Of a DNA stretch of 64,000 nucleotides, positions 50,471-59,285 are shown one piece after another. The notes beneath the pieces were generated by a model. The model saw only the letters and a list, made by a program, of their open reading frames with translations, searched no databases and was not told where the DNA came from. The stretch comes from [Enterobacter] lignolyticus SCF1 (lineage in GTDB: Bacteria; Pseudomonadota; Gammaproteobacteria; Enterobacterales; Enterobacteriaceae), in NCBI RefSeq assembly GCF_000164865.1, contig NC_014618.1, positions 2,294,001-2,358,000 on the forward strand, read 5' to 3'. The position numbers were made by a program, and so were the translations under genes. Position 1 is the first letter of the stretch. Every line of letters begins with the position of its first letter.

Positions 50471-51472
50471 TCAGAGCGCGTTGAACTTATTCAGTACGCG
50501 AATCAGCTGTGTGACGAAGCCGTACTCGTTGTCATACCAGGCGACGGTTTTCACCAGCTGCAGGTCGCCGACCTCGGTGATTTCCGTCTGGGTGGCGTCG
50601 AAAACTGAACCGAAATGGCTGCCGATAACGTCCGAGGAGACGATCTCCTCATCGGTATAGCCAAAGGATTCATTCCTCTCGCTCGCTTTTTTCAGCGCCG
50701 CGTTCACCTCATCGGCCGTGACCTTTTTGCCCAGTATCGAGACCAGCTCCGTTACCGATCCGGTTTTCACCGGCACGCGCTGCGCATGGCCCTTCAGCTT
50801 GCCGCTGAGCGCCGGGATAACCAGACCAATCGCCTTGGCCGCCCCGGTGGTATGGGGAATAATGTTTTCCGCCGCGGCGCGGGAGGCGCGCAGATCCTTA
50901 CCGCGCGGGCCGTCCACCAGCGCCTGGGTGCCGGTATAGGCGTGGATGGTGGTCATGGTGCCTAGCTGAATGCCGAACGCGTCGTGCAGCGCTTTCGCCA
51001 TCGGCGCCAGGCAGTTGGTGGTGCAGGAAGCGACAGAAATAATCGTGTCCTGGCTATCAAGCGTATCGTCGTTGACGTTATAGACGATGGTTTTCATGTC
51101 GCCCGCCGGTGCGGAGATCAGCACTTTTCGTGCTCCGGCCTCCAGGTGCGCTTTCGCCTTATCGGTCGACGTATAGAAGCCGGTGCATTCGACGATAAGC
51201 TCAGCGCCTGCGGCTTTCCAGGGGATATTTTTCGCGTCTTTTTCCGCGTAAACCGCGATTTTTTTGCCGTCGACAATCAGCGCGTCTTCGGCGAAATCCA
51301 CGCTCCAGGGAAACGGGCCGTAGTTGGAGTCATGCTTGAGTAAATAGGCCAGCACCTTCGGCGAGGTCAGATCGTTGATGGCAACGACCTCCAGCGGGCT
51401 TTTGACCTCCAGCAGGCGGCGCAGCACCAGGCGTCCAATGCGGCCAAAGCCATTAATACCAATCTTGCTCAT
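50471..51472 (-). CDS. gapC: Glyceraldehyde-3-phosphate dehydrogenase GapC
   Basis: This 333-residue GAPDH oxidises glyceraldehyde 3-phosphate with NAD+. It is closest to the gapC product of enteric bacteria, distinct from the main glycolytic GapA. The Rossmann motif INGFGRIGRLVLR begins at residue 5, the catalytic Cys is in SVASCTTNCLAP near 150, and the His is in TTIHAYTG. In E. coli K-12 gapC is a broken pseudogene next to cybB; here the frame is intact. Its strong conservation argues that it is functional. In this genome the ars operon lies between gapC and cybB. Confidence 0.93.
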   Translation of the reverse strand: MSKIGINGFGRIGRLVLRRLLEVKSPLEVVAINDLTSPKVLAYLLKHDSNYGPFPWSVDFAEDALIVDGKKIAVYAEKDAKNIPWKAAGAELIVECTGFYTSTDKAKAHLEAGARKVLISAPAGDMKTIVYNVNDDTLDSQDTIISVASCTTNCLAPMAKALHDAFGIQLGTMTTIHAYTGTQALVDGPRGKDLRASRAAAENIIPHTTGAAKAIGLVIPALSGKLKGHAQRVPVKTGSVTELVSILGKKVTADEVNAALKKASERNESFGYTDEEIVSSDVIGSHFGSVFDATQTEITEVGDLQLVKTVAWYDNEYGFVTQLIRVLNKFNAL

Positions 51473-51584
51473 TGAGGATCTCCTAATGTGGGGGGATATG
51501 GCGAGGAAACTCCTCCAGGCTTAGACCAGACGCGGCCAATGGGCAACTGAAAAAATCGACCGTCCGTGCTTATTTAAGATATCG

Positions 51585-51612
51585 CATATGAGTAATCGAA
51601 TATGTTTTGACA
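51585..51612 (+). promoter_or_regulatory. ars operator and -35 element
   Basis: An imperfect inverted repeat CATATG...AATATG (51585-51604) directly precedes a perfect -35 hexamer TTGACA (51607-51612). This is the arrangement of ArsR operators in plasmid and chromosomal ars operons. The -10 is weak (GACACT at 17-base spacing). Confidence 0.6.
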
Positions 51613-51659
51613 TTCTTTTCGCGGGCAGAGACACTAATAAGCGATTACAGGAGGGCGCG

Positions 51660-52013
51660 ATGACGCAAATGACTTCCTTACAACTCTTCAAAAACCTGTC
51701 CGATGAAACCCGTCTGGGTATCGTATTGCTCCTCAGGGAGATGGGGGAGCTGTGCGTGTGCGATCTTTGCACGGCGTTGGACCAGTCGCAGCCCAAGATA
51801 TCCCGCCATCTGGCAATGCTCCGGGAAAAGGGGATATTGTTGGATCGCAAGCAGGGGAAATGGGTTCATTACCGCTTATCTCCGCATATTCCCTCGTGGG
51901 CCGCTCAGGTTATTGAGCAAGCCTGGTTAAGCCAGCAGGACGACGTACAGGCCATCGCCCGTAAGCTGGCATCGGCAAACTGCTCGGGTAGCGGCAAGGC
52001 GGCTTGCATCTAA
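51660..52013 (+). CDS. arsR: Arsenical-responsive repressor ArsR
   Basis: ArsR is a 117-residue winged-helix repressor that leaves DNA when As(III) or Sb(III) binds. The metal-sensing cysteines Cys32, Cys34 and Cys37 are in ELCVCDLC at the start of the DNA-binding helix, as in plasmid R773 ArsR (117 aa). The ATG at 51660 has GGAGG 7 bases upstream; the frame is open back to 51588 without support. It opens an arsRDABC operon and should repress it from the operator upstream. The C-terminal Cys in NCSGSGKAACI could add metal affinity. Confidence 0.96.
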   Translation: MTQMTSLQLFKNLSDETRLGIVLLLREMGELCVCDLCTALDQSQPKISRHLAMLREKGILLDRKQGKWVHYRLSPHIPSWAAQVIEQAWLSQQDDVQAIARKLASANCSGSGKAACI

Positions 52014-52060
52014 AAAATTTGCCTGAACATATATGATTTTTCAAATGTGAGGTGTTGGGA

Positions 52061-52423
52061 ATGAAAACGTTAACGGTGTTTGATCCGGCGATGTGCTGCA
52101 GTACCGGAGTGTGCGGTTCAGATGTCGATCGGGTTCTGGTCGATTTCTCCGCGGATGTCCAATGGCTGAAAGGGCGTGGCGTATCGGTTGAACGTTACAA
52201 CCTGGCGCAGCAACCTATGAGCTTTGTTGAGAACGAGAAAGCGAAGATGTTCCTCGACGTTTCTGGAGCGGAAGGGCTTCCATTGCTGCTGCTGGATGGG
52301 GAAACGGTGATGGCAGGACGTTACCCAAAACGCGCTGAGCTGGCTCGCTGGCTGGGTATTCCGCTGGAGAAGGTGGGAATGGCCCCCACGCGCTGCTGTG
52401 ACGGTAACACTTCCTGTTGTTGA
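52061..52423 (+). CDS. arsD: Arsenic metallochaperone ArsD
   Basis: ArsD carries As(III) from glutathione to the ArsA ATPase and is a weak second repressor of the operon. At 120 residues it equals R773 ArsD. The essential chaperone cysteines Cys12, Cys13 and Cys18 (MCCSTGVC) are present. The two C-terminal vicinal pairs Cys112/113 and Cys119/120 (RCCDGNTSCC) are also there. The start at 52061 has GAGG upstream. It lies 47 bases after arsR and 17 before arsA. Confidence 0.96.
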   Translation: MKTLTVFDPAMCCSTGVCGSDVDRVLVDFSADVQWLKGRGVSVERYNLAQQPMSFVENEKAKMFLDVSGAEGLPLLLLDGETVMAGRYPKRAELARWLGIPLEKVGMAPTRCCDGNTSCC

Positions 52424-52440
52424 GTATGTCGGGAGGACAG

Positions 52441-54192
52441 ATGAAATTCTTACAGAATATTCCGCCTTACCTGTTTTTTACCGGCAAAGGCGGGGTGGGT
52501 AAAACCTCAATATCATGCGCTACTGCTATCCGGCTGGCGGAACAGGGCAAACGAGTACTGCTTGTCAGCACCGATCCCGCCTCCAATGTCGGTCAGGTAT
52601 TCGGTCAGACTATTGGGAACACGATTGTTTCGGTGGCTGCGGTGCCTGGGCTCTGCGCACTGGAGATTGACCCACAGGCAGCCGCCCAGCAATACCGGGA
52701 AAGAATCGTTAATCCTGTTAAGGGACTTCTGCCGGATGACGTTGTCAGCAGCATTAACGAGCAGCTCTCGGGAGCATGCACAACGGAGATTGCGGCGTTC
52801 GATGAGTTCACCGGTGTGTTGACCGATGCCGATCTGCTGACCCGTTTTGAGAGTATCATCTTTGATACTGCGCCAACCGGCCACACCATTCGCCTTCTCC
52901 AGCTTCCCGGCGCCTGGAGCCGCTTCATTGACAGTAACCCGGATGGCGCTTCCTGCCTGGGCCCCATGGCTGGGCTGGAAAAGCAGCGCGAGCAGTACGC
53001 GCAGGCCGTTGCGGCATTATCCGACCCCGAACGTACCCGGCTGGTGCTGGTCGCGCGGCTGCAAAAATCAACGCTATTGGAAGTTGCCCGCACGCATGAA
53101 GAACTGGCTGCGATTGGCCTTAAAAATCAGTATCTGGTCATTAATGGGGTTCTGCCCGAAACCGAAACGGAAACTGACGCATTAGCCGTTGCGATATGGC
53201 AACGGGAGCAGGAGGCGCTGGCGCATCTTCCAGCAGGCTTATCCGCATTGCCGACAGATACCTTATTCCTTCAGCCAGTGAATATGGTCGGCGTGTCCGC
53301 ATTGAAAGGGCTGCTCACCCCTGGTTCTGCAGCCGCGATGCTCCCTGAAACGACGACGCCGGACAAAACCGATAATTTGTCGCTCTCTGAGCTGGTTGAT
53401 GACATCGCCCGCAGTGAACACGGTCTGATTATGCTGATGGGGAAAGGCGGCGTCGGTAAAACAACGATGGCGGCCGCTATTGCCGTCAGGCTGGCGGATA
53501 TGGGGTTTGATGTACATCTGACAACGTCAGATCCCGCAGCGCATCTCAGCACAACGCTCAACGGTAGTCTTAACCATCTTCAGGTCAGCAAGATAAACCC
53601 GCACGATGAAACCGAACGCTATCGCCAGCATGTCCTTGCGACAAAGGGGAGGGATCTGGATGAGGCAGGGAAACGGCTGCTGGAAGAAGATCTCCGCTCA
53701 CCTTGCACTGAAGAAATCGCCGTGTTCCAGGCGTTTTCCCGTGTGATTCGTGAAGCGGGGAAACGCTTTGTCGTTATGGATACGGCGCCCACGGGACACA
53801 CGCTGTTATTGCTTGACGCGACCGGAGCTTATCACCGCGAGATTGCGAGAAAAATGGGCGATAACGGTCATTTTACCACGCCGATGATGCAGCTTCAGGA
53901 CCCGGAACGAACCAAAGTGCTGCTGGTTACGCATGCAGAAACAACCCCTGTGCTGGAGGCGGCAAATTTGCAGGCCGACCTCGAGCGGGCGGGAATTCAT
54001 CCGTGGGGCTGGATTATCAATAACAGTTTTGCCATTGCGGATACTCGTTCACCGCTGCTTTGCCAGCGTGCCCGACAGGAGCTTCCGCAGATTGAGGCCG
54101 TTAAGCGCCAGCACGCAGACCGTATCGCGCTTGTTCCGGTACTGGCGTCAGAGCCCGCCGGTATCGAAAAGCTCAGAGCGCTGACGGTTTAA
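52441..54192 (+). CDS. arsA: Arsenite efflux ATPase ArsA
   Basis: ArsA is the soluble ATPase that binds to ArsB and turns it into an ATP-driven arsenite pump. At 583 residues it equals R773 ArsA. It is a fused duplicate with two P-loops, GKGGVGKTS near residue 15 and GKGGVGKTTM near 334. Each half has a DTAPTGHT signal motif. Cysteines of the metalloid site are present in SGACTTE, the GASCLGP segment, and SPCTEE. The start at 52441 gives MKFLQNIPPYLFF. Its sequence is close to the plasmid-type protein throughout. Confidence 0.97.
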   Translation: MKFLQNIPPYLFFTGKGGVGKTSISCATAIRLAEQGKRVLLVSTDPASNVGQVFGQTIGNTIVSVAAVPGLCALEIDPQAAAQQYRERIVNPVKGLLPDDVVSSINEQLSGACTTEIAAFDEFTGVLTDADLLTRFESIIFDTAPTGHTIRLLQLPGAWSRFIDSNPDGASCLGPMAGLEKQREQYAQAVAALSDPERTRLVLVARLQKSTLLEVARTHEELAAIGLKNQYLVINGVLPETETETDALAVAIWQREQEALAHLPAGLSALPTDTLFLQPVNMVGVSALKGLLTPGSAAAMLPETTTPDKTDNLSLSELVDDIARSEHGLIMLMGKGGVGKTTMAAAIAVRLADMGFDVHLTTSDPAAHLSTTLNGSLNHLQVSKINPHDETERYRQHVLATKGRDLDEAGKRLLEEDLRSPCTEEIAVFQAFSRVIREAGKRFVVMDTAPTGHTLLLLDATGAYHREIARKMGDNGHFTTPMMQLQDPERTKVLLVTHAETTPVLEAANLQADLERAGIHPWGWIINNSFAIADTRSPLLCQRARQELPQIEAVKRQHADRIALVPVLASEPAGIEKLRALTV

Positions 54193-54239
54193 TTTTTTTG
54201 TGTTTACAGGGCGGCAGAGCCGCTCTGTCAGGAGGGATT

Positions 54240-55529
54240 ATGTTTCTGGCAGGCGCTATTTTTGTCCTGACCATTGTGCTGGTTATCTGGCAGCCGAAAG
54301 GGATAGGGATCGGCTGGAGCGCGACGTCAGGGGCCGTACTGGCGCTGGCTTTCGGCGTGGTTAACATGGCGGATATTCCCGTGGTGTGGAATATCGTCTG
54401 GAATGCGACCGCGACTTTTATTGCCGTCATTATCATCAGCCTGCTGCTCGACGAGTCCGGCTTTTTTGAATGGGCGGCGCTGCATGTTTCTCGTTGGGGG
54501 AATGGCCGCGGTCGCCTGCTATTTACGTATATCGTCCTGCTCGGTGCGGCGGTAGCGGCGCTGTTTGCCAACGATGGCGCAGCGTTAATTCTGACGCCGA
54601 TCGTGATTGCCATGCTGCTGGCGTTAGGATTCAGCAAAGGCACGACGCTGGCATTTGTCATGGCCGCCGGGTTTATTGCCGATACCGCCAGCCTGCCGCT
54701 TATCGTGTCGAACCTGGTGAATATCGTGTCGGCAGACTTCTTTGATTTAGGATTCACGGAGTATGCATCGGTGATGGTACCGGTCGATATCGCCGCCATT
54801 GTCGCCACGCTGGCGATGCTGCACCTGTTTTTCCGCAAAGATATTCCGCCAGCCTACAATTTAGCGCTTCTGAAAGCACCGGCAAAAGCGATTAAAGATC
54901 TGGCAACGTTCAGAACCGGCTGGATCGTTTTGATTCTCCTGCTGATTGGCTTTTTTGTTCTTGAGCCGCTGGGTATTCCGGTCAGTGCGATTGCCGCTGT
55001 CGGGGCTGTCATCCTGTTTGCGGTGGCGAAACGAGGCCATGCCATTAACACCGGCAAAGTGCTGCGCGGCGCGCCCTGGCAGATTGTGATTTTCTCGCTG
55101 GGGATGTATCTGGTGGTCTATGGCCTGCGCAACGCGGGGCTCACAGAATATCTCTCAGGCGTACTGAACGTGCTGGCGGATAAAGGACTCTGGGTCGCTA
55201 CGCTGGGGACGGGGTTCCTGACCGCATTCCTCTCCTCCATCATGAACAATATGCCGACCGTTCTGGTTGGCGCGCTGTCTATTGACGGCAGCACGGCATC
55301 AGGCGTTATTAAAGAGGCGATGATTTATGCCAACGTCATTGGCTGCGATCTGGGGCCAAAAATTACGCCGATTGGTAGCCTGGCCACGCTGCTCTGGCTG
55401 CACGTACTCTCACAGAAGAACATGACGATTACCTGGGGATATTACTTCCGTACCGGGATTATCATGACGCTGCCTGTGCTGTTTGTAACGCTGACCGCGC
55501 TGGCGCTACGTCTCTCTTTCACTTTGTAA
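54240..55529 (+). CDS. arsB: Arsenite/antimonite efflux protein ArsB
   Basis: ArsB is a 429-residue inner-membrane antiporter with about 12 helices that expels As(OH)3, alone or with ArsA. The sequence is of the enterobacterial ArsB family (MFLAGAIFVLTIVLVIWQP at the start). Conserved features include LFANDGAALILTPIVIAM near 105 and SSIMNNMPTVLVGALS near 330. ATG at 54240 has GGAGG upstream. It is 47 bases after arsA and 12 before arsC, in one transcript. Confidence 0.97.
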   Translation: MFLAGAIFVLTIVLVIWQPKGIGIGWSATSGAVLALAFGVVNMADIPVVWNIVWNATATFIAVIIISLLLDESGFFEWAALHVSRWGNGRGRLLFTYIVLLGAAVAALFANDGAALILTPIVIAMLLALGFSKGTTLAFVMAAGFIADTASLPLIVSNLVNIVSADFFDLGFTEYASVMVPVDIAAIVATLAMLHLFFRKDIPPAYNLALLKAPAKAIKDLATFRTGWIVLILLLIGFFVLEPLGIPVSAIAAVGAVILFAVAKRGHAINTGKVLRGAPWQIVIFSLGMYLVVYGLRNAGLTEYLSGVLNVLADKGLWVATLGTGFLTAFLSSIMNNMPTVLVGALSIDGSTASGVIKEAMIYANVIGCDLGPKITPIGSLATLLWLHVLSQKNMTITWGYYFRTGIIMTLPVLFVTLTALALRLSFTL

Positions 55530-55541
55530 TGAGATACTGAT

Positions 55542-55967
55542 ATGAGCAATATTACCATTTACCACAACCCGGCCTGCGGTACCTCGCGCAACACGCTGGA
55601 GATGATCCGCAACAGCGGGGTTGAACCGACCGTGATTCATTATCTTGAGAACCCCCCGTCGCGCGATGAGCTGGTCAGGCTCATTGCCGATATGGGGATC
55701 ACGGTACGGGCGCTGCTGCGTAAGAACGTTGAACCTTATGAGGTGCTGGGGCTTGCGGAAGATAAATTTACCGACGCGCAGTTAATCGACTTTATGCTGC
55801 AGCATCCTGTCCTGATTAACCGTCCCATTGTGGTGACGCCGCTGGGAACGCGCCTGTGTCGGCCGTCGGAGGTTGTGCTCGATATCCTTCCGGATGCGCA
55901 AAAAGGCGCTTTTGCCAAGGAAGATGGCGAGCAGGTCGTTGATAACGCAGGTAAACGGCTGAAATAA
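55542..55967 (+). CDS. arsC: Glutaredoxin-dependent arsenate reductase ArsC
   Basis: ArsC reduces arsenate to arsenite with glutathione and glutaredoxin so that ArsB can export it. The 141-residue protein equals R773-type ArsC. The catalytic Cys12 is in HNPACGTSRNT. The arginines that hold arsenate are in LLRKN (near 60), NRPIVV (94) and LCRPSE (107). It ends the ars operon and is followed by a strong terminator. Confidence 0.97.
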   Translation: MSNITIYHNPACGTSRNTLEMIRNSGVEPTVIHYLENPPSRDELVRLIADMGITVRALLRKNVEPYEVLGLAEDKFTDAQLIDFMLQHPVLINRPIVVTPLGTRLCRPSEVVLDILPDAQKGAFAKEDGEQVVDNAGKRLK

Positions 55968-55974
55968 GTCTACG

Positions 55975-55992
55975 AGGGGGCGGATGCCCCCT
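55975..55992 (+). terminator. Terminator of the ars operon
   Basis: A perfect 7-bp stem AGGGGGC / GCCCCCT with a GGAT loop is followed by TATTTATTT, 7 bases after the arsC stop. Confidence 0.85.
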
Positions 55993-56099
55993 TATTTATT
56001 TCTCTGCCAGGTTATTTACATCCATTGCGGAAAAGTTAAAGAAAATTTAAGCAAAAGTGGTTATGTTAGCCGTTTTACCGCGTTTACCCGGGATTAGCT

Positions 56100-56624
56100 A
56101 TGCGAGATAAATATTCCAGCCTGCAGATCGGCATTCACTGGATGGTGTTTTTACTGGTGATCGTCACCTATTGCGCGATGGAGCTGCGGGGCTTTTTCCC
56201 GCGGGACTATCGTCCTTACTTTAATATGGTCCACGTTTCCGGCGGGATTGCGATTCTGCTGCTGATGGCGACGCGCCTGCTGGTGCGCCTGAAACGCCCG
56301 GCGCCGCCGATTGTTCCGAAGCCAAAAGCGATGGTGACCGGCATGTCGCACCTCGGGCATCTGGTCGTTTACCTGCTGTTCATCGTGCTGCCGGTGCTTG
56401 GCCTGGCGATGATGTACAGCCGCGGTAATCCGTGGATAGCCTTTGGCATGACCATGCCGCACGCCGCGGAGGCCAACTTCGACCTGGCGGACAACCTGCA
56501 GGAGTACCACGTTCTGCTGGCGAACCTTGGCTACTACGTAATTGGCCTGCACGCGCTGGCCGCGCTGGTGCACCACTATTTCTGGAAGGACAATACGCTG
56601 CTGCGCATGATGCCGCGAAAATGA
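56100..56624 (+). CDS. cybB: Cytochrome b561 CybB (superoxide:quinone oxidoreductase)
   Basis: CybB is a 174-residue membrane b-type cytochrome with four helices (E. coli 176 aa) that passes electrons from superoxide to ubiquinone. Heme-binding histidines are in SLQIGIHWMV (helix 1), MVHVSGG (helix 2), HLGHLVVYL, and ALVHHYFWK. The C-terminal KDNTLLRMMPRK is conserved. In E. coli gapC is next to it on the left, and hokB and trg lie between it and ydcI on the right. Here the ars operon is on the left and ydcI follows within 19 bases. Confidence 0.94.
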   Translation: MRDKYSSLQIGIHWMVFLLVIVTYCAMELRGFFPRDYRPYFNMVHVSGGIAILLLMATRLLVRLKRPAPPIVPKPKAMVTGMSHLGHLVVYLLFIVLPVLGLAMMYSRGNPWIAFGMTMPHAAEANFDLADNLQEYHVLLANLGYYVIGLHALAALVHHYFWKDNTLLRMMPRK

Positions 56625-56632
56625 GTGGGTCG

Positions 56633-56653
56633 TGCCGGGCGGTCAGCCCGGCA
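56633..56653. terminator. Terminator between cybB and ydcI
   Basis: A perfect 8-bp stem TGCCGGGC / GCCCGGCA with a 5-base loop overlaps the ydcI stop, between the convergent genes. Confidence 0.65.
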
Positions 56654-57566
56654 TGGACTTGCGGATCGCGCTAAGCAGCGTCTGCGCGCCCGTGGATACC
56701 GTCGCGTCCACCCGCGTCAGGATGCCGATCGGCTCTCCTACGCTCTGGGTGGATACCGGCAGGGCGGTAAGGGTGCCGCGCCGCAGATCGTCTTTGACCG
56801 CGCCCGACGGTACGAACCACACGTAGTTATAATCGACCGTCAGCTGGCGGGAAAGCGAAGCCGACAGCGTCTCGATACAGCCTGCCGGCATCTTGCAGCC
56901 CTGATTTTGCAGCAGCGTTTCGGCGTTCTGCCGCGGCACGGTGCCTTTCGGCGAAACCACCACCGGCCACTCCATCACTTTACTTAAGGTGACCGTCTCC
57001 TGCAGCAGCGGGTGATCCGGGCGCACCACCAGCTTCAGCGATTCAAGGAACAGCAGTTCGTAATTGAGCCCGCTCATCAGCTCCGGATCGGACATCCGGC
57101 CGATGCCGAGGTCCAGCTCGCCTGATTTCAGCCCCGCCAGCAGCATGGTGTTATTCATGGTGGCAACCTGCAGGGTGATATCTTTTTGCTGCTGGTGGAA
57201 CTGGCCGATAACGGCGGGCAAAATGCCCAGCGCCGCGGTCGGCAGCGCGCCGATGCGCACCACGTCGTTGCTGAGGCTTTCTTTGCGCATCAGCGCCTGG
57301 CCTGCGGTATTCAGCGCATCGAGCACTTTCACCGCATGGGTGAGGAACTGTTCGCCCACCAGCGTCAGCTGCGCGCCGAGGCGCCCGCGCTCAAACAGGC
57401 GGGTCCCCGTCAGCTGCTCCAGCTCATTGAGCGTTTTTGACAGCGCGGGCTGGCTGAGGTTAAGGGTTTCCGCCGCTCGCCCCAGAGTGCCCTGTTGAGC
57501 GACGGCGACAAAGGTATGCAGATGGCGCAAGCGAATGCGCTGACTAAAGAGACCGTTCTTTTCCAT
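56643..57566 (-). CDS. ydcI: LysR-family regulator YdcI
   Basis: YdcI is a 307-residue LysR regulator, nearly the same as E. coli and Salmonella YdcI, which has been linked to acid-stress tolerance and pH control. The helix-turn-helix is at about 20-45 (GTLGRAAETLNLSQPALSKT), and the effector domain follows. It is divergent from ydcJ with a 333-base spacer, the usual arrangement for a LysR regulator and its target. Confidence 0.93.
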   Translation of the reverse strand: MEKNGLFSQRIRLRHLHTFVAVAQQGTLGRAAETLNLSQPALSKTLNELEQLTGTRLFERGRLGAQLTLVGEQFLTHAVKVLDALNTAGQALMRKESLSNDVVRIGALPTAALGILPAVIGQFHQQQKDITLQVATMNNTMLLAGLKSGELDLGIGRMSDPELMSGLNYELLFLESLKLVVRPDHPLLQETVTLSKVMEWPVVVSPKGTVPRQNAETLLQNQGCKMPAGCIETLSASLSRQLTVDYNYVWFVPSGAVKDDLRRGTLTALPVSTQSVGEPIGILTRVDATVSTGAQTLLSAIRKSMPG

Positions 57567-57899
57567 AACCGGATGTTAAAAACAGAGCGGGACGGCTTTC
57601 AAGGGAAGTTGTTTAAATTTGATAACTTGCTAGCAAAATATTATTAACATTGAATGTGATTGTGTTACGCATGGTTATAGAAATAGTCTGCCTGATACGT
57701 TGCGGTTATCGGTGTATTGTGTGGCTTTATTGTTTATAAAAAGTTAATTTATGAGGTTTTTTGCATAACTTTGGGTTATATCGTGAGCAAAGTTGCAAAA
57801 AAACGCAGAGGTTATCCGCGATCACAATTCGGAAATTCTTCCCCCCGCGGCCAGCGCGCTTAGGTAAACTCCAGGGAGTATTCACTGGAGGCAGACATC
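57567..57899. other. Divergent ydcI-ydcJ intergenic region
   Basis: These 333 AT-rich bases hold both promoters. A 10-base palindrome TTGCTAGCAA at 57627-57636, about 60 bases upstream of ydcI, is the best candidate operator half. No small gene was recognised. Confidence 0.5.
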
Positions 57900-59243
57900 A
57901 TGGCGAACACCATCACGGCTGATGATATTCGGGAACATTTTTCGCAGGCTATGTCGGCGATGTACCAGCAGGAAGTTCCACAGTACGGCACGCTGCTGGA
58001 ACTGGTGGCGGACGTTAATCTGGCGGTACTGGAAAATAACCCACGATTGCATGAACAACTGGCGAACGCCGACGAGCTGGCGCGCCTGAACGTTGAACGG
58101 CACGGCGCGATCCGCGTCGGTACCGCCGATGAGCTGGCAACCCTGCGCCGCATGTTTGCCATCATGGGGATGTACCCGGTCAGCTACTATGACCTGTCGC
58201 AGGCGGGGGTGCCGGTGCATTCTACCGCGTTTCGCCCGGTCGATGACGCCGCGCTGCTGCGCAATCCTTTCCGGGTCTTTACCTCGCTGCTGCGTCTCGA
58301 GCTGATTGAAAACGTCGCGCTGCGCGAGAAAGCGGCGGCTATCCTCGCGAAGCGCGATATTTTTACCCGTCGCTGCCGCGAGCTTATCGCGCTGCACGAG
58401 GTGAACGGCGGGTTTACCCAGGCGCAGGGCGAGGAGTTTGTCCGCGAGGCGCTGGAAACCTTTCGCTGGCACCGCCATGCGACGGTGGATCTCGAGACCT
58501 ATCAGGCGCTGCATAACGAGCATCGGCTGATCGCCGACGTGGTGTGTTTCCCGGGTTGCCATATTAACCACCTGACGCCGCGTACGCTGGATATTGACCG
58601 CGTGCAGGCGCTGATGCCGGAATACGGCATTGAGCCGAAAGTGCTGATTGAAGGGCCGCCGCGCCGCGAAGTGCCGGTGCTGCTGCGCCAGACCAGTTTT
58701 AAAGCGCTGGAGGAGCCGGTGCTGTTCGCCGGGGAGCACCGCGGCACCCATACCGCGCGCTTTGGCGAGATAGAGCAGCGGGGCGTAGCGCTGACGCCGA
58801 AGGGCCGCGAGCTGTATGATTCGCTGCTGGCGCGTGCCGGCACCGGCAGGGACAACATTGCCCATCAGCAGCATATGCAGGAGATTTTCAGGGCGTTCCC
58901 GGACAGCGAAATGTTCCTGCGTCGCCAGGAGCTGGCCTACTTCCGCTACCGTCTGACGCCCGCCGGCGAGGCTCATCGTCAGGCCATCCGCCAGGGCGAA
59001 GATCCCCAGCCGCTGATCGAGCGCGGCTGGCTGGTGGCGCAGCCAATCACCTATGAGGACTTCCTGCCGGTGAGCGCCGCCGGGATTTTCCAGTCCAACC
59101 TCGGCAACGAAACCCAGGCCCGTAGCCACGGCAACGCCAGCAAGGCCGCGTTCGAAGAGGCGCTTGGTGCGCAGGTATTTGATGAGTTTCAGCTGTACGA
59201 GGAGGCCGAAGCGCGCAGCAAACGGCGTTGCGGTCTGCTCTGA
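57900..59243 (+). CDS. ydcJ: DUF1338 protein YdcJ (2-oxoadipate dioxygenase/decarboxylase family)
   Basis: YdcJ is a 447-residue metalloenzyme of the DUF1338/HglS family. The characterised Pseudomonas putida member converts 2-oxoadipate to D-2-hydroxyglutarate and CO2 in lysine catabolism. The metal and substrate residues fit: the RHGAIRVG motif near 67-74, FPGCHINHLTPRTLDID near 218-234, and the Glu of GEIEQRGVALTPKGR near 290. It matches E. coli YdcJ closely. GGAGG lies upstream of the start. The E. coli reaction has not been firmly shown, so the product call is family-based. Confidence 0.92.
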   Translation: MANTITADDIREHFSQAMSAMYQQEVPQYGTLLELVADVNLAVLENNPRLHEQLANADELARLNVERHGAIRVGTADELATLRRMFAIMGMYPVSYYDLSQAGVPVHSTAFRPVDDAALLRNPFRVFTSLLRLELIENVALREKAAAILAKRDIFTRRCRELIALHEVNGGFTQAQGEEFVREALETFRWHRHATVDLETYQALHNEHRLIADVVCFPGCHINHLTPRTLDIDRVQALMPEYGIEPKVLIEGPPRREVPVLLRQTSFKALEEPVLFAGEHRGTHTARFGEIEQRGVALTPKGRELYDSLLARAGTGRDNIAHQQHMQEIFRAFPDSEMFLRRQELAYFRYRLTPAGEAHRQAIRQGEDPQPLIERGWLVAQPITYEDFLPVSAAGIFQSNLGNETQARSHGNASKAAFEEALGAQVFDEFQLYEEAEARSKRRCGLL

Positions 59244-59285
59244 AACCCGCCAGACTGGGGGAAATGCAGATAAAGGAATGTGGTT

